Notes: generated by a model not told the origin, from the sequence alone. A DNA stretch of 61,798 nucleotides from Bryobacterales bacterium (GCA_020847315.1 JADLCF010000316.1:1-61798); one strand, 5' to 3'. Shown: positions 28,901-36,190, counted from the first letter of the stretch. Numbers and translations are program-made.

Positions 28901-29243
28901 CCTGGCCAAGCTGCAGAGTTCCGTCCACGCGTACCCGCGCGGTGGCGTCCAACTTGACGCCTTTCACCGAAAAGGTTCTGAATCCGTTGCTCGTGATCTC
29001 GACGTTGTAAGTCCCCACGGGCAGATTCTCCGCCCGGTAGTAGCCGGCTTCGTTTGTGCTGAAGTCACCGGCAATCTGCGTGCCCTGGTTAACGATCCTT
29101 ACCTTTGCGCCCGGCACTGCCGCCTGCGTCGCATCCGACACTGTACCCTCAATGGAACCTGTCGTCTGCGACAAAAGCGTGGCAGTGGCGAAGAGCATGG
29201 CTGCAATCACTGCGCTTGAGCGAACGAATTCCCGAATTTTCAT
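25968..29243 (-). CDS. Oar-like TonB-dependent receptor with carboxypeptidase-regulatory domain
   Basis: This outer-membrane receptor has 1091 residues. After the signal peptide, a carboxypeptidase-regulatory beta-sandwich (about 28-115, IEGTVSDATQAAVPGAKVRI to LQLGQVQETVTV) precedes a plug domain (LNGRNYSRLAMLVPGAVY, VSINGVNNKSSGWFVDGAYN) and a long beta barrel ending in aromatic FDF, as expected for barrel insertion. Such receptors are greatly expanded in Solibacter-like Acidobacteria and take up oligosaccharides or peptides. It follows the GntR gene by 49 bp and overlaps the glycosidase start, so it probably imports the glycoside that enzyme works on. Confidence 0.92.
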   Translation of the reverse strand: MKIREFVRSSAVIAAMLFATATLLSQTTGSIEGTVSDATQAAVPGAKVRIVNQGTQIAGDFSTNEAGYYRAENLPVGTYNVEITSNGFRTFSVKGVKLDATARVRVDGTLQLGQVQETVTVEASRAQVETTSGTVSTTITRAQVDTAVLNGRNYSRLAMLVPGAVYHSGTDELSGAGLSAPGSVVSINGVNNKSSGWFVDGAYNMNVGNGEANPHIPTLDSIEEVQVQTANYSARFGSTGGAIINAVTRSGTKDFRFSAYEYFRNDKLDARNFFSPTRPPLRQNQFGFTVGGPVVLPGYGRDRSKTFFFWSEDWRLRRNAQVNLTATPTEAMRSGDFSTDGTRAGAPIHDPITKTPYANNRIPSSRMNPNASLLLQTYFPIPNYGNEAFRNYINNGVRKLDPRTDTVKIDHNFSERWRASFRIANDHVEIVEPNVPLFNATPFPTLRQVESSGGLTGTARVNTVISSRMTNEFSYSFKRYDVNLLLEGSDVASPERPAGLTIRDFFSGANDLNLIPNIAFSQGWGGIGTSQLPLKPATDNNSTWMDNFSYVRGSHTFQAGISVWQYRKNQAVFNQTMGSYSFDGSFTGHPVSDFLTGFARTYGQSRDRYIRDYRFTQTEAYLQDDWRVSRGLTVNLGLRFYRMPLQTVDGDMMSSFDPSRFDPSKAPGIASNGVLVPGANYDPLNGIVIAGQGVPRGFVEPFHGLGPRFGFAWDPTGNGKLAVRGGYGISYLTSGTNQSSMVLNPPFNVRVDLNNVGLDDPSGGIPVAPRPVALNSFNPDFKRPMVHSWSTTMQAELPGEFLASIGYVGTRGTNWEVWIDRNGPDFAGRPPGLDFDTRINANSVNLNSIRPFIGYGGITEFNSGLNSTYHSLQSSVQRRFNSGLAVQAVYTYGKTVGESQTRRDMRVQNPLNWAAERGPVDFDRTHVFSANYIYALPFLKARRDLLGQLAGNWEVSGFVTAQSGLALSPGLSTSTRGLATRPDATGISSKGPKTLSQWFNTAAFAAPAFGHYGNSGTGVIRGPSMVMWDASVTKAFPISEQSRIRFSAEFYNFLNAVNYFGVSTALGSGNYGSITSTRDARRVQLGLRFDF

Positions 29244-29292
29244 GGCTTCTCATCTTTTCCGATTTGTGTCCTGACCAGCCGCTCCAGGGCGG

Positions 29293-30012
29293 TCAGGGCG
29301 GATCCATTTCCGTTCCACCGAAAAAGGTTTCGTAACCTCGTTCCAAGTGGCATTTCATTTCTCGAACTGCGAGATCCTTGTCGCCGCTGCGGATTGCTTC
29401 GTAAATGGCCCTGTGCGCTCGCAACGTTTCTTCCGGATCAAAAAGGTGCATGCGGTCTTCGAGGTCTTCCCACAACAGCGTGGAGATCGGTTCGAAGATC
29501 ATGCGGAATACGCTGTTCCCACAGGCATTGAGAATGGCCATGTGGAAATGGTGATCGCACTCGGCCAACACTCTTGAGTCGTCCGTATGGCTGGCCATCT
29601 CCTGAAGGATGGCATTCAGCGTCTCCAAGTCTCGGGCGGTGGCGCGCTCCGCCGTTAACCCTACGGTATAGGCCTCCACCACTTGCCTCATCTCATACAA
29701 CTCGCGCCGGGAAGCATGGTTCAGCCGCAGAACGAATCGCATCGGGCTCTGAAGCAGACTCTGGGTGGAAAGATCGGGGTTGATAAAGTTGCCTACGCCG
29801 ACGCGGGAAACGACGATTCCCATCGATTCCAAGGACTTCACCGCCTGCCGGACGGAGGATCGGCTCACGCCCAGCATCTGTACCAGTTGCCTCTCGGGCG
29901 GAAGTTTCTCCCCGATCGCCAACTCGTTGTTGTGAATCATCTCCTGGATCCGATTCACCAGGGCCGCCGTCAACGCCCCGTTTTCGTAGGCCAATGGTTT
30001 TCGTATCGGCAT
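29293..30012 (-). CDS. GntR-family regulator, FadR/FCD type
   Basis: The N-terminal winged helix (residues 10-75) has the family signature GEKLPPERQLVQMLGVSRSSVRQAVKSLESMGIV. The C-terminal all-helical FCD domain carries the metal-site residues: Asp and His in CDHHFHMAI, His in RAHRAIYEAI and His in MKCHLERG. FCD regulators sense small acids (lactate, gluconate, uronate types). The ATG at 30012 gives 239 residues and starts at MPIRKPL; upstream frame is non-conserved. There is no ribosome binding site: the operator box ends two bases before the ATG, so the message may be nearly leaderless. It probably controls its own operon and the convergent one at 16 kb. Confidence 0.9.
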   Translation of the reverse strand: MPIRKPLAYENGALTAALVNRIQEMIHNNELAIGEKLPPERQLVQMLGVSRSSVRQAVKSLESMGIVVSRVGVGNFINPDLSTQSLLQSPMRFVLRLNHASRRELYEMRQVVEAYTVGLTAERATARDLETLNAILQEMASHTDDSRVLAECDHHFHMAILNACGNSVFRMIFEPISTLLWEDLEDRMHLFDPEETLRAHRAIYEAIRSGDKDLAVREMKCHLERGYETFFGGTEMDPP

Positions 30013-30014
30013 GT

Positions 30015-30062
30015 GGTCTGACCGGTAGGACCATATTGACCGGACACCGCTCTGCTTGTCAA
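30015..30062 (-). promoter_or_regulatory. Promoter and operator of the GntR-receptor-glycosidase operon
   Basis: On the leftward strand a perfect TTGACA (30062-30057) is followed, 18 nt on, by CAATAT as a possible -10, then the box ATGGTCCTACCGGTCAGACC (30034-30015). It differs at one position from the box at 16004-16023 and lies at 22 instead of 21 nt from the -35. The box abuts the start codon, which suits tight autoregulation. Confidence 0.75.
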
Positions 30063-30156
30063 TCTTTTTCTGGCAAAGTTCGCGGTGGCCAGTGGGGAGA
30101 CGTAGCGTGTGGAGCCCGGCCACGCGCCAGCGGACGATAGATTCCCGCTTGGAAGA

Positions 30157-31053
30157 TCAGCGGGGCGGGCTGGATTCGGTAACCCTGGGCGTGAAGTCTA
30201 GCCGGGCTTGGCCGGACTTGAGAAACTTGCCTACGAAGAGGAGGTGGCGATTCACCGGCAGTACCCGATAATCCACTTCAGTGAGGAAACTCCCCACGGT
30301 ACTGAGAATCACCTTCTGTTGGGCTGGGTCACCAGCATCGGTCACCACGGCGACGGGGGTTGCGGCCGGATAGTGGCGCTTCAGTTGCTCGAAGAGCCGC
30401 GGGTAGTCGAGATTCATCGTGTAGAACACCATGGTGCTTCCGGCCTTCATTAACGTTTCGTTGAGGTCGGCGCGGCCTGGCCAATCGTCCATGGTGAGAA
30501 TGACGGCGCTCGTATCGTAGCCGTACGGCGGGCTATGCTTCAGTGCCGCACTGGCGGCCTGGAAAGCGCCAATGCCGGGGATGATCTCCGTAGCCACGCC
30601 GGGCGGCAGCATTTCGAGGAAAAGTGTCATGCCATACATCATCGGATCGCCGCTCTGGAGGCATGCCACGGTCTTGCCACTCTTCACGGCTTCCGCTATC
30701 TTGCCGGCCAGGTCGTGCCGGACCTTCTCAAGTTTTGCGGCTTCGGCGCGTCGCGCGGGGTCCGCGATCTTCTCGAGGTCCGCGCCGTAGAACTTGCGGA
30801 GGCTGTGGGGCCATTCCCAGACTTCCTTGCCCGCGGCGAGTTCCGGCCACATCTGGCGGATGCTCCCCTCTTCGGCCAACAGGATATCCGCGCCGGCGAT
30901 GACGTGCTGCGCCCGAATCGTCATCAGATCGGGTGAAGTGCCCATTCCGACGATGACGAACTTGCCCGCCTCGGCTCCGTGAACGGGAAGGGCGGATGCC
31001 AGCAGGAAGGCCACGGCGGCAAGCCGCGCAATGTAGCGAAGGAAGTTCAGCAT
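30157..31053 (-). CDS. Tetrapyrrole methylase-like protein with a signal peptide
   Basis: The body follows the tetrapyrrole (corrin/porphyrin) methyltransferase fold: VIVGMGTSPDLMTIRAQHVI at the N-terminus, SGDPMMYGMTLF, IPGIGAFQAASAAL and later VAVVTDAGDPAQQKV. These bind S-adenosylmethionine in CobA/CbiF-type enzymes. Unusually, the first ~27 residues (MLNFLRYIARLAAV...PVHGAEA) form a signal peptide, so it should be exported to a compartment without SAM. The start at 31053 is the last in-frame ATG before the hydrophobic stretch; the long upstream frame is antisense to the molbindin gene. It may have been recruited as a tetrapyrrole binder near the peroxidase and TonB receptor. 298 residues. 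Confidence 0.75.
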   Translation of the reverse strand: MLNFLRYIARLAAVAFLLASALPVHGAEAGKFVIVGMGTSPDLMTIRAQHVIAGADILLAEEGSIRQMWPELAAGKEVWEWPHSLRKFYGADLEKIADPARRAEAAKLEKVRHDLAGKIAEAVKSGKTVACLQSGDPMMYGMTLFLEMLPPGVATEIIPGIGAFQAASAALKHSPPYGYDTSAVILTMDDWPGRADLNETLMKAGSTMVFYTMNLDYPRLFEQLKRHYPAATPVAVVTDAGDPAQQKVILSTVGSFLTEVDYRVLPVNRHLLFVGKFLKSGQARLDFTPRVTESSPPR

Positions 31054-31110
31054 GGGATGCACATCGATTGTTCTCGCTCCGACTCCTTGCGCCGTGGTAT
31101 GAATCGGTAC

Positions 31111-31317
31111 ATGGCAATCTCCGCACGCAACCAACTCAGTGGAAAGATTACGGAAATCCAGCTCGGCGATGTGGTGGCGCACGTCACCGTGCGCGTTGGG
31201 AAGAATCTGATTGAAAGCGTCATCACGCGCCGCAGCGCGGAAGAAATGGGTCTCAAGAAGGGCGACACGGTGAAAGCCGTCATCAAGTCGACGGAAGTGA
31301 TGCTCCAGAAGGACTGA
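31111..31317 (+). CDS. Molbindin-like TOBE domain protein
   Basis: This 68-residue protein matches the single-domain molybdate-binding Mop/molbindin type: MAISARNQLSGKITEIQLGD, then VTVRVGKNLIESVITRRSAE, LGLKKGDTVKAVIKSTEVML. Molbindins store or buffer molybdate or tungstate in the cytosol as hexamers. An ATG four codons upstream (31099) is an alternative start; 31111 gives the usual length. It is on the plus strand between two leftward genes, 57 bases from the start of the tetrapyrrole methylase-like gene and convergent on the peroxidase. Confidence 0.85.
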   Translation: MAISARNQLSGKITEIQLGDVVAHVTVRVGKNLIESVITRRSAEEMGLKKGDTVKAVIKSTEVMLQKD

Positions 31318-31327
31318 CGGTATGGCT

Positions 31328-32497
31328 TCATCGCGGCGCATCCCAGGGGTCGCTCCAACGCGGGTCCCGCAGAAGTTCCTCATCGGTGAGGGTCTTCAGG
31401 AACTCGATCAGGTCCGCGCGCTCCTGTGGTGAAAGCTTGTGGGCGCGCATGGCCGGGCTCTTGTTCGCGCTGGCTTTCCCGCCGCTTGCGTAATGGTCGA
31501 GCACGCTTTCGAGCGTGGGGATACTTCCGTCATGCATGTAGGGCGCGGTGAGAGCGATGTTCCGTAACGTGGGCGCCTTGAACTTGCCATTATCGGAGGG
31601 CTTTCCGGTGTGGCGTTCGATTCCGTTATTCGGTGCTTTGTAGATTTCGCGAAGACCGGTGTTGTGGAACTCCGCTTCGGTGGCGGGGCCGCCCGCGAAA
31701 CGAACCGGACCGGCGAAGGTCCAACCGCCATGGCACTGGGAACACCCCGCCTTTTCCCCGGAAAAGAATAGCTTCTCGCCCCGCTTGGCCGCGGCGGAGA
31801 TCGCATCCTCCACCCCGTCGTAGCGGTAACGATCATACGGAGACCGCGTGGAGATGATGGTTCGTTCAAACGCCGCCAGCGCCTTCGTGACGTTCTCGAC
31901 GGTGATCGGGGAGGGCTGCTCTGGGAAAGCTCTGGGGAACAGGTCTTGATACACCGGCTCCTTCCGGAGGCGCGTGAGCAGTGCTTGCTCCTCGCCCTTC
32001 AGCCCCATTTCGACGGGTTCGGTCCCAAACATTGGGCCAAGCGCTTGTGGAGCCAGGTCTGTGAGGTTCGGGTCCGCCCAGGTCAGGGTAGGCGCGTATG
32101 CGATGTTGACCAGGCTCATGCTGGATCGTGGGTGGACCTCCCCCGTCGTTCCCTTGGCCTGCGCCAAGCCATCGGTGAACGCGAGTTCCTGCCGATGGCA
32201 AGAGGCGCAGGATTGCTGCCCATTCACCGACAAGCGCCGGTCATAGAAAAGGTACCTCCCCAGAGCAGCCTTGTCCGCGGACATGGCGTTATCCGCGGGT
32301 ACTTGAGGAGGAGAGAAGCGGGGCCGGAGGCGCCAGTCGAACTCCTGAGCGCCCAGCGCGGACGCAGCCAGAAGGAGGAATGCCACGGCGTGCAGGATGG
32401 CCCACCGCCCCGAGTCTCTTCGGGCGGGGATGCAACCCGTGCGTCCCCCGGAGCTTGAGCGGGCAGGCCTCTGTAAATGAAGGATTTCGCGCGCCAT
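31328..32497 (-). CDS. Di-heme cytochrome c peroxidase/MauG family protein
   Basis: Two c-type heme sites are visible: CASCH at residues 97-101 and CSQCH near 250. The surrounding landmarks are LGRYLFYDRRLSVNGQQ, HNTGL and the C-terminal TLRNIALTAPYMHDGSIPTLESVLDHY. Family members reduce hydrogen peroxide or carry out MauG-like oxidations in the periplasm. The N-terminus has a long basic region before a hydrophobic segment (about residues 33-50), compatible with export. Its ATG follows the stop of the upstream sulfite-oxidase-fold gene with no spacer, so the two are one transcript. Confidence 0.9.
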   Translation of the reverse strand: MAREILHLQRPARSSSGGRTGCIPARRDSGRWAILHAVAFLLLAASALGAQEFDWRLRPRFSPPQVPADNAMSADKAALGRYLFYDRRLSVNGQQSCASCHRQELAFTDGLAQAKGTTGEVHPRSSMSLVNIAYAPTLTWADPNLTDLAPQALGPMFGTEPVEMGLKGEEQALLTRLRKEPVYQDLFPRAFPEQPSPITVENVTKALAAFERTIISTRSPYDRYRYDGVEDAISAAAKRGEKLFFSGEKAGCSQCHGGWTFAGPVRFAGGPATEAEFHNTGLREIYKAPNNGIERHTGKPSDNGKFKAPTLRNIALTAPYMHDGSIPTLESVLDHYASGGKASANKSPAMRAHKLSPQERADLIEFLKTLTDEELLRDPRWSDPWDAPR

Positions 32498-32989
32498 CTA
32501 CTTCCTCAGAAACACCACTTCGATCCTTCTGAGCATGCGCACGGATCTTGCTCCACGCCGGTCTTTCGGAACGACGAGCCGGAATGGCCCTTCCGCGCCG
32601 GATAGAGCCTTCCCGTTAGCCTTATCCGCCAACAGGACGGGGTTTCCCCCGAACATGGGGTCGAGATCGGCGAGCGAGAAGACTACCTGATAGCCATCCT
32701 CGCCCACCGCGATCAGATAGCTGGCGAGCAGGCTGCCGCGCAGTTCGGTTCCGCCCGGCACTCCCGCTTTCTTCAGAAGATCGGGCAGCCAGACCCCTTC
32801 ATAGTTCATAGTCACGCCGTCAAACCGGGTCTCCACCGAAGCACGGGGAAGTTTGGACAAATCCTCCGCCGCGAGCCGCAATGGCTGCTTCATCGGCACA
32901 ACGATTTCCACGAAGGGGGCAGCCTGTTGAGCCGGGAGGAACGGCGTCACCGGCAAGCCAAGAATGAGAGCAAGAAGAAAAACTCGCAT
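32498..32989 (-). CDS. Exported sulfite-oxidase-fold (molybdopterin-binding-like) domain protein
   Basis: After a signal peptide (FLLALILGLPVTPF), about 140 residues match the small SUOX-type pterin domain: DGVTMNYEGVWLPDLLKKAGV, YLIAVGEDGYQVVFSLADLDP, and GPFRLVVPKDRRGARSVRMLRRIEV. The true enzymes bind molybdenum through a conserved cysteine; this protein contains no cysteine at all, so it is unlikely to be a normal Mo enzyme. The ATG at 32989 is chosen so the signal peptide starts correctly. It is first in a leftward pair with the di-heme peroxidase and divergent from the TonB receptor. Confidence 0.8.
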   Translation of the reverse strand: MRVFLLALILGLPVTPFLPAQQAAPFVEIVVPMKQPLRLAAEDLSKLPRASVETRFDGVTMNYEGVWLPDLLKKAGVPGGTELRGSLLASYLIAVGEDGYQVVFSLADLDPMFGGNPVLLADKANGKALSGAEGPFRLVVPKDRRGARSVRMLRRIEVVFLRK

Positions 32990-33005
32990 ACGCAACACAG
33001 TCAGC

Positions 33006-33035
33006 TTAACATGACGCAAGCAGATATGCTATACA
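33006..33035 (+). promoter_or_regulatory. Candidate sigma-70 promoter for the TonB receptor
   Basis: TTAACA (33006-33011) and TATACA (33030-33035) are separated by 18 bases, just upstream of the GTG at 33046 in the 56-bp divergent gap. The predicted leader would be very short. Confidence 0.45.
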
Positions 33036-33045
33036 TGACACTGTT

Positions 33046-35268
33046 GTGCATACACGTCTTTTTCTAATCTCAATTCTTAACCTACTTCTCCTTCTGTCTC
33101 CGCTTGCAGCCCAACACGGCGACGCGGCGATCCAATGGTTGACGCGCCTCCAGGCGATGCAGGCCAGCCTCCAAGGGATGGGGCCGGATGCGTCCGCCGA
33201 GCAGGCCCGGATTGCAGCCGATTACCAGTTGTTGCGGCGGGAGATCGAGGCGTCCATGGGCCTCGAACCGATGCCGGCTCCGCCCGCGTCTGAAGACCGG
33301 GTCGCGCTGCTCGCCGCCGTTACCTCTCTGCGGGAGGCCCTGGAACGGCAGCAGCGGGAGAAGCCCGGCGGCGCATTCCAACTGGCGCGCATCGAGGTCA
33401 ATGTTTCCGCCAGCCTTCCGCAGTTGTCCACAGCGGAGACGATTGATGAAACCGAATTCCGCGAGAGAAACCTTCGCACCGTCCCGGATGCCCTGAATCT
33501 CATGCCCGGCGTGACGATTCAGCGCATCGGCGCGCGCAATGAGCGCGGCGTTTACATTCGAGGCTTCGACGTCCGCCAGGTTCCGCTCTACATTGACGGT
33601 ATCCCGGTTTACGTTCCCTACGACGGCTACGTCGATATGGATCGTTTCCTGACCTACGACGTCAGCGAAATGCAGGTATCGAAGGGGTTTACGTCGCCCC
33701 TCTACGGACCGAACGCGCTCGGCGGGGCCATCAACCTGATTACAAAGGCGCCGGTCAAGCCTCTGAACCTGGATCTGGGCGCCGGCTACGGCTCAGGCGG
33801 GCAAGTGCACGGGTTCGCCAATGCGGGAACCCGGTGGAAGAACTATTGGGCACAGGGCGGTTTCGCATGGCTTTCGAGCGACGGTTTCCCGCTTGCGGAC
33901 GGGTTCCGTCCCGTCCCTCTGCAGCCGGCGGGTGATCGCGCCAATTCGTACCAAACCGACTACAAAAGCCGCCTTCGCCTTGGGTGGACTCCCAACCAGC
34001 AGGATCAATACACCTTTACCTACGCCAACCAGAAGGGCGACAAGGGCAACCCGCCGTACGCGGGAACGGACGCGACGGTCCGCCCACGCTTTTGGCAGTG
34101 GCCCGTGTGGAATAAAGAAAGCTTCTATTTCGTAGGAAACAAGGGCCTGGGAGAATTCACGTACGTTCGTGCCAGACTGTACTACGATAACTTCGACAAC
34201 ACCCTGAATGCGTACGACAACGATTGTTATTGCACGCAGTTGCGCCCCTCCTCCTTCACGAGCATCTACGACGACCATACCTACGGCACAACCATGGAAT
34301 TCGGCACGCGCGCCGGGGAGCGCCAGACCATCAAGACATCCTTCTACTTCAAGGACGACACCCACCGCGAGTTGAACCCGGGCGCGCCGTCTCCCAACTT
34401 CCGGGATCAATCCTTTTCGTTCGGCTTCGAGGATACCGTTCGCCTCAGCAATCGCGCGTCGGCGATTCTGGGATTCAGCGCGGACCGTCTGCAGGTTCTC
34501 AATGCGGAGAACGTGATCAATGACTCCGTGGCGCCTTTTCCGCGAACCGACGTCTGGGCTTACAACCCGCAGGCCGGCCTGTTCTACACGGTGGGGCAAG
34601 CAAGCAGGCTCCACTTCACGTTCGCGCGCAAGACCCGGCTTCCCACCATCAAAGACCGGTACTCCTATCGGATGGGCCAAGCAATTCCCAACCCGGATCT
34701 CCGGGAAGAACAGTCCAACAATTGGGAGGCCGGCATCACGCACTTGCTCGGACGGCGTACGTTCCTGGAAGCGAGCCTCTTTCGCTCGGATGTATCGAAC
34801 TCCACGCAGCGCTACTACATACAGCCCAACGTGTATCAACTTCGCAACCTGGGTGAAGCGCGGTTCCTGGGCGGCGAGTTCGGTATCCGCACCAACCTCT
34901 TAACCGCTCTGCAACTGCAGACGAACTACACTTACCTGAGCCGGCGCAACATCAGCAATCCCGGTTTGCTCATGCTCGACACGCCCCGTCACAAGATTGC
35001 CGCGGCCGCCACCTATCAACTGGGTTCAAGGACGACCCTGATCGCGGATCTGCGTTATGAAGGCGGGCGATTCTACCAGAACGACGGAGGCCGCTTCGGG
35101 CGCGCCAGCAATTTCGCGTCCGTGGGCTTTTCCGGCTCGACGCGCCTCTACCGTCAGGCGGAGTTGCAAGCCGGCATAGACAATGCGCTGGACCGCAACT
35201 ACTTCCTGGTGGATGGGTACCCGGAAGCGGGGCGGACTCTGTACGTGAACCTTCGCTACCGGTTCTAA
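33046..35268 (+). CDS. TonB-dependent outer-membrane receptor
   Basis: This is a 740-residue classical receptor. A signal peptide (cleavage after PLAAQ) is followed by an unusual ~90-residue charged helical stretch (AIQWLTRLQAMQA... to LREALERQQREK), then a plug domain (TIDETEFRERNLRTVPDALN-LMPGVTIQRIG, VYIRGFDVRQVPLYIDGIPV, YGPNALGGAINLITK) and a 22-strand-type barrel ending NLRYRF with the terminal Phe. The size and plug resemble siderophore or cobalamin receptors rather than the Oar group. The start is GTG at 33046, since no ATG precedes the signal peptide. It is divergent from the peroxidase pair. The ligand is unknown; a metal chelate or tetrapyrrole is suggested by neighbours. Confidence 0.9.
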   Translation: MHTRLFLISILNLLLLLSPLAAQHGDAAIQWLTRLQAMQASLQGMGPDASAEQARIAADYQLLRREIEASMGLEPMPAPPASEDRVALLAAVTSLREALERQQREKPGGAFQLARIEVNVSASLPQLSTAETIDETEFRERNLRTVPDALNLMPGVTIQRIGARNERGVYIRGFDVRQVPLYIDGIPVYVPYDGYVDMDRFLTYDVSEMQVSKGFTSPLYGPNALGGAINLITKAPVKPLNLDLGAGYGSGGQVHGFANAGTRWKNYWAQGGFAWLSSDGFPLADGFRPVPLQPAGDRANSYQTDYKSRLRLGWTPNQQDQYTFTYANQKGDKGNPPYAGTDATVRPRFWQWPVWNKESFYFVGNKGLGEFTYVRARLYYDNFDNTLNAYDNDCYCTQLRPSSFTSIYDDHTYGTTMEFGTRAGERQTIKTSFYFKDDTHRELNPGAPSPNFRDQSFSFGFEDTVRLSNRASAILGFSADRLQVLNAENVINDSVAPFPRTDVWAYNPQAGLFYTVGQASRLHFTFARKTRLPTIKDRYSYRMGQAIPNPDLREEQSNNWEAGITHLLGRRTFLEASLFRSDVSNSTQRYYIQPNVYQLRNLGEARFLGGEFGIRTNLLTALQLQTNYTYLSRRNISNPGLLMLDTPRHKIAAAATYQLGSRTTLIADLRYEGGRFYQNDGGRFGRASNFASVGFSGSTRLYRQAELQAGIDNALDRNYFLVDGYPEAGRTLYVNLRYRF

Positions 35269-35289
35269 GCCTATCCTTCCTCGGAGAAT

Positions 35290-35304
35290 TTCCCCTCCGG
35301 GGAA
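35290..35304 (+). terminator. Hairpin between convergent genes
   Basis: TTCCCC-TCC-GGGGAA forms a 6-bp stem 21 bases past the receptor stop. There is no T-run, so termination is only possible, not clear. Confidence 0.3.
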
Positions 35305-35341
35305 GGGATGCTTCCCGGTTGCCGGGGAGGACGCGCCCACG

Positions 35342-36190
35342 CTACCCGGGGCCGCGCCTCCCCTGGAAGAACTCGTTGAGTTCCGCGAAGGGAGCGTTTT
35401 CGCGAAGCGAGGTGAAACTTCCTCCCCCCGCGATCTCCCGCGCCGCGCGCAGAAAGCCGCCCCAAGCCGCGCGGCACAGCGCGGACCCGGTGCTGATGCG
35501 GCGCACGCCCCAATCCTCAGCCATCGCCACAGTGATGCCCCAATCGGCCACAATCAGGAGATTCACCGGCTTAGGGTGTAACTCCCTGACGATCGTCCGG
35601 ATCTCCTCAGGGTCTTTCGGGCCCGGAGCATAGAGGACGTCCGCTCCCGCTTCGGCATAGGCGGTGAGTCTCTTCAGAGATTCGGCCAGCGGCTGCGGAT
35701 GGCCCACGAGGTAGCACTCCGCCCTGGCGGTCAGCAGAACATTCGCCCCACTCGCTTTGATCGCCGTTTTCGCGGTGCGTATCCGCTCCACCGCCAGATC
35801 GAGATCGAAGAGAGGCGATGCCGGGTTGCCGGTGTTGTCTTCGATCGAAAGCCCCGCCACGCCGGTTTCGATGCAAAGGCGGACATTTTCCATCAACGGC
35901 TCCGGCTCGACGGCGTAGCCGGATTCGAAGTCTGCATTGACGGGCAAATCGGTCGAGGCAACGATGGCGGCGACGTGCGAAAGGACACGGTCCCTGGAGA
36001 CGGCCCATTCCGCGTCGGGAAGGCCCAGGGAAAAGGCCAGGCCGGAACTCGTGGTGGCAAGCGCGGGAAAGCCAAGCGCCTGTAGCCACATGGCAGAACC
36101 CACATCCCACGGATTGGGGATCACGAAACAGCCGCTCTCATGCAGCGCGCGGAACGCCCGCCGCCGCGCCATGAACAAATCCATCGACAT
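35342..36190 (-). CDS. Isocitrate lyase/PEP mutase superfamily protein
   Basis: This cytosolic TIM-barrel protein has PNPWDVGSAMWLQALGFPALATTSSGLA, VNADFESGYA (metal-binding Asp region), AGLSIEDNTG and LLTARAECYLVG, then ADVLYAPGPKDPEEIRTIV. That places it in the PEP phosphonomutase/oxaloacetate decarboxylase-like subgroup, which cleaves or rearranges C-C or C-P bonds next to carboxylates. The start is unclear: ATGs at 36205, 36190 and 36184 are in frame; I use 36190. No phosphonate genes are nearby, so a 2-ketoacid or oxaloacetate role is as likely as any. Confidence 0.87.
   Translation of the reverse strand: MSMDLFMARRRAFRALHESGCFVIPNPWDVGSAMWLQALGFPALATTSSGLAFSLGLPDAEWAVSRDRVLSHVAAIVASTDLPVNADFESGYAVEPEPLMENVRLCIETGVAGLSIEDNTGNPASPLFDLDLAVERIRTAKTAIKASGANVLLTARAECYLVGHPQPLAESLKRLTAYAEAGADVLYAPGPKDPEEIRTIVRELHPKPVNLLIVADWGITVAMAEDWGVRRISTGSALCRAAWGGFLRAAREIAGGGSFTSLRENAPFAELNEFFQGRRGPG

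Noticed and set aside
29260-29275. A further GntR box upstream of the TonB receptor (GGTCAGGAC)
   Set aside because: Only a half-site with wrong spacing; the receptor lies 49 bp after the GntR gene and is probably read from its promoter.
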